Source: Methylovulum sp.
GTDB lineage: Bacteria; Pseudomonadota; Gammaproteobacteria; Methylococcales; Methylomonadaceae
Direction: 5' to 3'
Assembly (NCBI GenBank): GCA_016919605.1
Contig: JACXTQ010000039.1
Location: 1-20,608, forward strand
Length of the DNA: 20,608 nucleotides
The notes under the pieces: model-generated
Seen by the model: only the letters and a program-made list of their open reading frames with translations
Databases searched by the model: none
Told to the model about the DNA's origin: nothing
Part shown: positions 16,438 to 20,608 of the stretch, one piece after another
Layout: the number at the start of each line of letters is the position of its first letter
Numbering within the stretch: the stretch's first letter is position 1
Program-made: the position numbers and the translations under genes

Positions 16438-17010
16438 TTATTCGGTTTCCTCCACAATTTCCGCACCCTCAATGGAAACAATACCCATCTCTTCGTTCAG
16501 CCTTATTTGTTCGCTTCGCAATCCGTTAATTTCTTCCTGAGTTAATTCCTCGATAAACAAAGTGGGCAGGTCGTCCTGATCTATCGGCTGGGAATCGGCG
16601 TTTAAAGCTACCCTCGCGGTCTTTTGCGTTAGGGCAATGGATGTGGATAGGGCGGCAATTGAACGCGCCCTGTAATGTGCGGGAAGTCCTTTATCTGCCA
16701 TCGTCTCCTCTAGCGTCAAAATGATTGCCTCCCGTATTGCCTTAATCTGAGAAATGTCATCTGCGACACTAGCGGCAATCTTGCTCTTCATATCACCGAT
16801 AAAGCCAGCATCATCCAATAGCTGGCGTTTGGCCTCATTGATTGCGTCTAGCGTTAAGCCGCCCTTTTTTGCCCTGTACTTTGCAAAGTGCCTAGATAAG
16901 GTGCTGGCGCTTATACTCGTAATTTCAGCGATAGAGGCCAGCGAATAGCCAGCGGCTCGCAAAACGAAGGCTTGTTTAAGCTGGTCGCTGTTTTTAACGC
17001 GGCCTGTCAT
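16438..17010 (-). CDS. HTH protein, possibly terminase-small-subunit-like
   Basis: The 190-residue protein has an N-terminal helix-turn-helix (about 10-42: KQAFVLRAAGYSLASIAEIT, then SASTLSRHFAKY). A helical middle (60-140) that could oligomerise follows, and an acidic tail ending EIVEETE. An N-terminal HTH plus helical oligomerisation region is the layout of phage small terminase subunits and of some plasmid partition or regulatory proteins. The sequence alone does not decide between them. ATGA at 17007-17010 couples its translation to the RHH-like gene upstream. If it is a small terminase without a large subunit, that would point to a phage satellite that redirects a helper's packaging. Confidence 0.7.
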   Translation of the reverse strand: MTGRVKNSDQLKQAFVLRAAGYSLASIAEITSISASTLSRHFAKYRAKKGGLTLDAINEAKRQLLDDAGFIGDMKSKIAASVADDISQIKAIREAIILTLEETMADKGLPAHYRARSIAALSTSIALTQKTARVALNADSQPIDQDDLPTLFIEELTQEEINGLRSEQIRLNEEMGIVSIEGAEIVEETE

Positions 17011-17321
17011 CGTGTGGATGGAAAATAGTTTGCAATGTCGGTCACAGGCTGTATTCGATTATCCGCTAAGAACTTGTCCACCTGTTCGCTCGAAGCCCCC
17101 AACGCAAGAAGCTGAATGGCTTTATGGTTGACTTCTATCCACCTATCCAACGCGCCAGTTAAGATAACTCGCAAGATTTCACCTTCTGTTTTGCCATCTC
17201 CAGATAAGGCGGCAACAAACTTTAGTTTTTCGCCAGTTATGTCAATAGCGAAGGTTTTGCCGCCGTTTTCTCGAAGCCTTTGGCGGTATGCTTTTACTTT
17301 TTCCGCTGATGTTAACGCCAC
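17007..17321 (-). CDS. Small RHH-like DNA-binding protein
   Basis: The 104-residue protein has a pattern resembling a ribbon-helix-helix domain. A short basic segment (KVKAYRQRLRENGG) is followed by a strand-like stretch (KTFAIDITGEKL), then a helix, a turn with KTEGE, and a second helix (ILRVILTGALDRWIEV). Such proteins are usually small repressors or copy-number regulators. The start is GTG at 17321, with GGAG 9 bases upstream; no good ATG exists. The promoter ahead carries a palindromic candidate operator, consistent with autoregulation. It is the first gene of a two-gene operon with the HTH protein. The assignment is from pattern only. Confidence 0.65.
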   Translation of the reverse strand: MALTSAEKVKAYRQRLRENGGKTFAIDITGEKLKFVAALSGDGKTEGEILRVILTGALDRWIEVNHKAIQLLALGASSEQVDKFLADNRIQPVTDIANYFPSTR

Positions 17322-17357
17322 TTAATAGAACTCCTAATAAAAACAAAATCATAGGCT

Positions 17358-17386
17358 ATAGTACATCGGTTACATGTAACTAACAA
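17358..17386 (-). promoter_or_regulatory. RHH-HTH operon promoter with palindromic operator in the spacer
   Basis: On the minus strand TTGTTA (17381-17386) and TACTAT (17358-17363) are 17 bases apart. Between them lies the perfect 12-bp palindrome GTTACATGTAAC (17369-17380), filling most of the spacer. A repressor bound there would block RNA polymerase. The RHH-like first gene is the obvious candidate repressor. Confidence 0.55.
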
Positions 17387-17427
17387 GTGTTATTTCACTT
17401 ATTTTTTATAGGATTTTTTGACACAAA

Positions 17428-17450
17428 AAAACCGCTGTTTAAGCGGTTTT
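17428..17450 (-). terminator. Terminator of the second recombinase gene
   Basis: A 9-bp perfect stem AAAACCGCT (17428-17436) / AGCGGTTTT (17442-17450) with a 5-base loop is followed on the minus strand by a run of T. It lies 16 bases beyond the recombinase stop and separates that gene from the RHH-HTH operon. Confidence 0.85.
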
Positions 17451-17465
17451 GATGTGGGGTGATTA

Positions 17466-18095
17466 TCAGATTGATTTAAGAATGTCGGCTATCCGGTGCG
17501 GGTTGTCGTCAATGTAACGCTGGGTTGTCGATATACTGCTATGCCCCGCGATTTGTCTAACACTGTTTAAGTCGATGCCAGAATAGGCCAGCTTGGTTAT
17601 TAGTGACCGTCTGCCAGTATGGCTAGAAGCGTCTTTAAATCCGGCGTTCTCATAAATGACACCCAAAACCCGAACCATTGCATTTGGGCTAAATGCCGCC
17701 TTTTTTTGTGATCTGAATAGAGGGGCTGATTCGTTGAACGCCATCCCGTCTTCAACTTCACGCTCTGCAATGTATTCTTGAAGAGCCTTAACAACTACCC
17801 TATTCTCTAGTGAAACATCACGGTGCTTCGCGCCCTTGGTATAAGCCGCAACGAGGCGTAAGACTTTTTTAATGCCGTCGTTGGTATCTTGGTCGAAAAC
17901 ATCACCAATTTTTAATGATGCCAGCTCTTTCGCCCTTAACCCAAGATAATTGCTCAATATGACAATGGCTGTGTTGCGTTTCGCATGGTTGCCACACTTG
18001 ACAGAATCTAAAACCCGCTTCAGTTCCTTATCGTCCAAAACCCTGGCTTGTCCGGTTTTGCCTGTTGGCCTCCCTGCTTTAGTTTGAGTTGTCAT
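17466..18095 (-). CDS. Short tyrosine recombinase (catalytic domain only)
   Basis: This 209-residue tyrosine recombinase has all catalytic positions: R54 (GLRAKELASL), K87 (YTKGAKHRDVSL), H159 and R162 (SHTGRRSL), H185 (AGHSSIST) and Y194 (RYID). It lacks the N-terminal arm-binding and core-binding domains. Its size matches FimB/FimE-type inversion enzymes and some element resolvases. A separate full-length integrase lies at the other end of the element, so this one may resolve multimers, invert a segment, or assist excision. AGGAAA precedes the ATG by 8 bases. The upstream region holds two AT-rich inverted-repeat pairs. Confidence 0.9.
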   Translation of the reverse strand: MTTQTKAGRPTGKTGQARVLDDKELKRVLDSVKCGNHAKRNTAIVILSNYLGLRAKELASLKIGDVFDQDTNDGIKKVLRLVAAYTKGAKHRDVSLENRVVVKALQEYIAEREVEDGMAFNESAPLFRSQKKAAFSPNAMVRVLGVIYENAGFKDASSHTGRRSLITKLAYSGIDLNSVRQIAGHSSISTTQRYIDDNPHRIADILKSI

Positions 18096-18109
18096 GATGC
18101 CGTTTCCTA

Positions 18110-18155
18110 TAAAATGTAATAGTTTGTTGGTTTGGACGTATTTTATTACATTTTA
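18110..18155. repeat. Inverted-repeat pair A upstream of the short recombinase
   Basis: TAAAATGTAATA (18110-18121) and TATTACATTTTA (18144-18155) are perfect 12-bp inverted arms 22 bases apart. The right arm overlaps the promoter, and the left arm lies just ahead of the ribosome-binding site. An operator for autoregulation or a recombination site is possible. Confidence 0.7.
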
Positions 18156-18167
18156 GATTTAAGTCAA
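18140..18167 (-). promoter_or_regulatory. Promoter of the short recombinase gene
   Basis: On the minus strand TTGACT (18162-18167) and TAAAAT (18140-18145) have a 16-base spacer; each matches five of six consensus bases. One arm of inverted-repeat pair A lies across the spacer and the end of the -10 element. Confidence 0.6.
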
Positions 18168-18201
18168 ACTAAATTTGCCAGCCAATGCCCTAGAAATAAG
18201 G

Positions 18202-18233
18202 TAATGTAATATATTGTATAAAATATTACATTA
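18202..18233. repeat. Inverted-repeat pair B upstream of the short recombinase
   Basis: TAATGTAATAT (18202-18212) and ATATTACATTA (18223-18233) are perfect 11-bp arms 10 bases apart. They share the AATGTAATA-type core with pair A (AAATGTAATA), giving four related half-sites within 125 bases. Two short arms around a small centre is the layout of a tyrosine-recombinase crossover site. Confidence 0.65.
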
Positions 18234-18323
18234 TAATTAGCAGGTTAACGCGGTGGCCTTTGCCGTTCAAAAATGCAAACAGGGCGGGGAAATGCAATGG
18301 GTGTTGTGTCTGGCGCGGCTAAT

Positions 18324-18485
18324 GAGTTCACCGCCAAGTTGAAAGTGTTGGGTGAAGAACCTGCGAAAATTTTCGCAGGTCAATATAAAGCTGGAAATGG
18401 TCAAATGCAACCCTGTTACCACCTACCCAAGCGTGAAGCTCATCTTATGGTGATGATAGGTCTAGTTGTACCCCTTCGCCTGTAG
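18324..18485 (+). pseudogene. Remnant of a phage Rha-type regulatory protein
   Basis: The frame contains EFTAKLKVLGEE followed by YKAGNGQMQPCYHLPKREAH and LMVM. This resembles the middle of the Rha/antirepressor family N-terminal domain (a gly-x-gly turn, then PCYxLPKRE and a hydrophobic strand). The proteins normally continue for well over 100 residues, but this frame stops at 18485. Its upstream extension (from about 18273) does not look like the family start, and no ribosome-binding site is seen. Its end overlaps the 3' end of the lipoprotein gene on the other strand. It is probably a broken fragment left by recombination and evidence of phage ancestry. Confidence 0.6.
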
Positions 18486-18695
18486 ACAATAAACATAGGC
18501 GTTATTCTTATCAAGACCGACAAACAGGTTCTGGCTTTCACCGATGGTGGCCTTCATAGACTCAAGCCTACATTCGGCGTTATCGCGGGCAACCTGTTCT
18601 TGAGAGATGCCGTTTTTAACCAGCATTCTCTTAGGGGCGCATCCTGCCAAAAGGCAAAACGCAAGGGGCAATATTATTTTTACAAGCATTGACAT
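18462..18695 (-). CDS. Small predicted lipoprotein
   Basis: The product (77 residues from ATG 18695; a TTG two codons earlier is also open) has a short signal peptide ending in a lipobox (FCLLAGC). Alanine follows the lipidated cysteine, so outer-membrane sorting is expected. The mature part has the pattern ISQEQVARDNAECRLES and a final YCLQAKGYN. This resembles a widespread group of tiny lipoproteins with two cysteines (RDxxEC and YCxxxKGY) and no known function. It lies within the integrated element, near its right end, so it may be cargo. No clear ribosome-binding site is seen. Confidence 0.7.
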   Translation of the reverse strand: MSMLVKIILPLAFCLLAGCAPKRMLVKNGISQEQVARDNAECRLESMKATIGESQNLFVGLDKNNAYVYCLQAKGYN

Positions 18696-18701
18696 ATCCA
18701 A

Positions 18702-18998
18702 GTAGAAAAACGCTAAGAATTACACGGATAAAACAAAAAACCTATAATTTAATTTAAAAACCAGGATTTAATTCTACCCACCGGAACTGTAGTTAAATAA
18801 ATATCCCTGACAACCTAAGCCGACAACATAACACCGATGCCTAAACTCCAAAAAATAGTGTTTTTATAACGTTTTTAATAGCGTTAGTTGATAGTGTTTG
18901 GCAATAACTGTATAATGGTCAATTAAGTTGATACAAACCGTCTCTTTCCTTAACAATAAAGAGCTTATAAATCAATTACTTAGTGTTTGTAACTGAGG
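18702..18998. other. Non-coding right end of the element with three TAGTGTTT repeats
   Basis: No gene is seen in this AT-rich stretch. Three direct copies of TAGTGTTT occur at 18856, 18892 and 18981. The last two are followed by TAACTG or AACTG at slightly different spacing. They lie within 145 bases of attR and are candidate arm-type integrase or excisionase binding sites. Confidence 0.45.
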
Positions 18999-19022
18999 GT
19001 TCGAGTCTCTCCGTTCGCACCA
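18999..19022 (+). repeat. attR: second copy of the 24-bp tRNA-Leu 3' end
   Basis: These bases are identical to 12762-12785, in the same orientation, and no other part of a tRNA is present. Adjacent bases also partly match (TGAG before, TTA shortly after). This marks the right junction of the integrated element and is the original chromosomal tRNA 3' end. Confidence 0.93.
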
Positions 19023-19034
19023 CTTAATTCCTTA

Positions 19035-19069
19035 AAAATGGCGGCCTTATCCCGATAGGCCGCCATTTT
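19035..19069. terminator. Strong bidirectional terminator, probably the original tRNA-Leu terminator
   Basis: AAAATGGCGGCCT (19035-19047) and AGGCCGCCATTTT (19057-19069) form a perfect 13-bp stem with a 9-base loop. It starts 12 bases after the displaced tRNA 3' end. Before the insertion it would have followed the tRNA directly; now it insulates tig from the element. Confidence 0.85.
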
Positions 19070-19129
19070 CCGTTCTATTGAGCCGTTACCAGTCTCTAAA
19101 AATCCTTATTAAATGCGTGGAGTAAAGAA

Positions 19130-20431
19130 ATGCAAGTTTCTGTCGAGAAGACATCAGAGTTAAGCCGAAAAATGACAGTTAGCGTGCCAGAATCCGTTGT
19201 TCAGGAAAAAATGGCGACACGCTTTAAGTCTTTGGCTCGCGAAGTTAAAGTTGACGGCTTCCGTCCTGGCAAAGTACCTTCACACATTGTAAAAAAATTA
19301 TTTGGCGACCGTGTCCGTGGCGAGATTGCCGGCGACCTGATCCAATCCACCTATTATGAAGCCCTGCAAAACCAAGAGCTAAGACCCGCCGGACAGCCAT
19401 TTATCGACTCGATTGACGAATCCGAAGGCTTCAAATACACCGCCATTTTTGAAGTGTATCCTGAAATAGTCTTGGATGGCCTGGATCAGTTGCAAGTCAC
19501 CCGCACCCTGTCAACCGTCACCGATGCCGATGTTGACGCAATGATTGAAAAATTGCGCAACCAAAAACTGACTTGGACAGAAGTGACCCGTCCTGCCCAA
19601 GAGCAAGACCGCATCACCATCACATTTTCCGGTACTGCCGATGGCGAAGACTTCATCAATGGCAAAGCCGAAAACTACCAAGTGGTCATTGGCGCCAAAC
19701 AAATGATCCCAGGTTTTGAAGACAATCTGATCGGTCTTCAGGCAGGCGAACACAAAACCTTTACCGCCACCTTCCCCGAAGATTACGGCAACGCCCAACT
19801 GGCCGGCAAAACCGCCGAGTTTGCCGCTGAAACCATTAAGGTTGAAGAGCCCACTTTGCCGGAAATTGACGAAGAATTCATCAAAAGCTATGGCGTTGAA
19901 GAAGGCACTATCGAAGCCTTCCGTGCCGATGTCCAAACCAATATGGGCCGTGAATTGGCTACCGCCCTGTTAGCCCGACTGAAAAACTCAGCTCTGGAAG
20001 CTTTGTACACCCAGTTTGACATTGCCGTGCCTGGCACGCTGATCGATGAAGAAGTCGAAAATCTGATGAAGCCTTACCTTGAGACGGCCAAACGCCAAAA
20101 ACTCAGTTTGGAAGATTTACAGTTGCCGCGTGACATTTTTGAGGCGCAAGCAAAACGCCGTGTGGCATTAAGTTTGCTTCTTGGAGATGTCATCCATAAA
20201 AACAACATTACCTTGGATGACAATAAGGTCCGCAGTACCGTTGAAGACATGGCGAAAAGTTATGAGTCGCCAGAAGAAGTCGTCAACTGGTATTATGCCG
20301 ACAAGAGCCGTTTGACTGATGTCCAGCAAATGGTCTTGGAAAACCAAACTGTCGAATGGCTGGTTGCTAGGGCGCAGGTTTCGGAAGAAACCCTGCCTTT
20401 TAGCGAAGTCATGGAAAAATACCAACGTTAA
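19130..20431 (+). CDS. tig: Trigger factor
   Basis: Trigger factor is the ribosome-bound chaperone that meets nascent chains at the exit tunnel, with a peptidyl-prolyl isomerase domain. The 433-residue length is normal. The ribosome-docking signature GFRPGKVP is at 43-50. An FKBP-type domain covers ~150-245 (ITITFSGTADGEDFING, then IPGFEDNLIGLQAGEHK and FPEDYGNAQLAGK). The helical C-terminal arms form the chaperone cradle. A GGAG sequence lies 8 bases before the ATG. It is followed 9 bases later by clpP, a conserved gammaproteobacterial order, and a terminator separates it from the integrated element. Confidence 0.97.
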   Translation: MQVSVEKTSELSRKMTVSVPESVVQEKMATRFKSLAREVKVDGFRPGKVPSHIVKKLFGDRVRGEIAGDLIQSTYYEALQNQELRPAGQPFIDSIDESEGFKYTAIFEVYPEIVLDGLDQLQVTRTLSTVTDADVDAMIEKLRNQKLTWTEVTRPAQEQDRITITFSGTADGEDFINGKAENYQVVIGAKQMIPGFEDNLIGLQAGEHKTFTATFPEDYGNAQLAGKTAEFAAETIKVEEPTLPEIDEEFIKSYGVEEGTIEAFRADVQTNMGRELATALLARLKNSALEALYTQFDIAVPGTLIDEEVENLMKPYLETAKRQKLSLEDLQLPRDIFEAQAKRRVALSLLLGDVIHKNNITLDDNKVRSTVEDMAKSYESPEEVVNWYYADKSRLTDVQQMVLENQTVEWLVARAQVSEETLPFSEVMEKYQR

Positions 20432-20440
20432 GGAGTGTTT

Positions 20441-20608
20441 ATGTATCCGCATCATGCAATAAGTCCAAACAGCCCCATACAAGCGGCAGGTGGATTGGTT
20501 CCTATGGTCATAGAACAAACCGCCAGAGGCGAGCGTTCTTTTGACATTTATTCCAGATTATTGAAGGAGCGGGTCATTTTCCTGGTCGGTCAAGTCGAAG
20601 ATTACATG
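20441..20608 (+). CDS. clpP: ATP-dependent Clp protease proteolytic subunit (5' part)
   Basis: ClpP is the serine protease chamber that works with ClpX or ClpA. Only 56 codons are in the window, and the frame runs off the end. GLVPMVIEQTARGERSFDIYSRLLKERVIFLVGQVED is the characteristic N-terminal region. The catalytic Ser-His-Asp residues lie beyond the window. AAGGAG (20430-20435) overlaps the tig stop codon and lies 5 bases before the ATG, so it is probably cotranscribed with tig. Confidence 0.96.
   Translation, partial: MYPHHAISPNSPIQAAGGLVPMVIEQTARGERSFDIYSRLLKERVIFLVGQVEDYM

Noticed and set aside
18110..18233. A CRISPR array or plasmid iterons from the repeated AATGTAATA motifs
   Set aside because: There are only four short half-sites arranged as two inverted pairs, with no regular spacers; a regulatory or recombination role fits better.
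18999..19022. A second tRNA-Leu gene
   Set aside because: Only the last 24 bases of the tRNA are present; there is no acceptor 5' strand, D-arm or anticodon arm, so it is an attachment-site remnant.

Overview
The window looks like a chromosomal stretch of a gammaproteobacterium. The gene orders rpsP-rimM-trmD-rplS beside ffh and a ypjD-like gene, dnaB-alr, and tig-clpP are all typical of that class. Base composition is moderate, and a methylotrophic gammaproteobacterium would fit, but the species cannot be fixed from the sequence. There are two kinds of DNA: housekeeping blocks, and AT-richer accessory DNA at about 7.1-8.5 kb and 12.8-19.0 kb.

Region 1 (1-6 kb). The 3' part of a hybrid malic enzyme (maeB-like) converges on the ribosomal protein/tRNA modification operon rpsP-rimM-trmD-rplS, and the two share a bidirectional terminator. 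ffh lies upstream of rpsP on the same strand. A ypjD-like membrane protein gene diverges from ffh. Region 2 (5.9-8.5 kb) starts with an orphan modC-like ABC ATPase behind a perfect ModE-box-like inverted repeat. Its ATPase motifs are degenerate and the end of its TOBE domain has been moved to another frame by an apparent frameshift. Two unrecognised genes follow: a small LRV-repeat-like protein and a 182-residue protein.

Region 3 (8.5-12.6 kb) is the dnaB-alr pair, translationally coupled by an ATGA overlap, with an NTF2-fold (DUF1348-like) gene upstream. dnaB carries a 343-residue intein with both LAGLIDADG motifs, inserted directly after the Walker A lysine, so the helicase depends on splicing.

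Region 4 (12.7-19.0 kb) is a compact integrated element of about 6.2 kb in a tRNA-Leu(UAG) gene. A perfect 24-bp repeat of the tRNA 3' end bounds it (12762-12785 and 18999-19022). It encodes a large tyrosine integrase beside the tRNA, an unknown protein, and a rolling-circle-type (HUH, YxxK) replication initiator. It also encodes an RHH-like/HTH protein pair under a palindrome-bearing promoter and a second, catalytic-domain-only tyrosine recombinase with two inverted-repeat pairs upstream. A remnant of a phage Rha-type regulator and a small lipoprotein gene complete it. No capsid, portal or conjugation gene is visible, so it resembles a satellite or an integrative rolling-circle element. The insertion has separated the tRNA from what was probably its own terminator.

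Region 5 (19.0-20.6 kb) returns to housekeeping genes: that terminator, trigger factor (tig) and the start of clpP.
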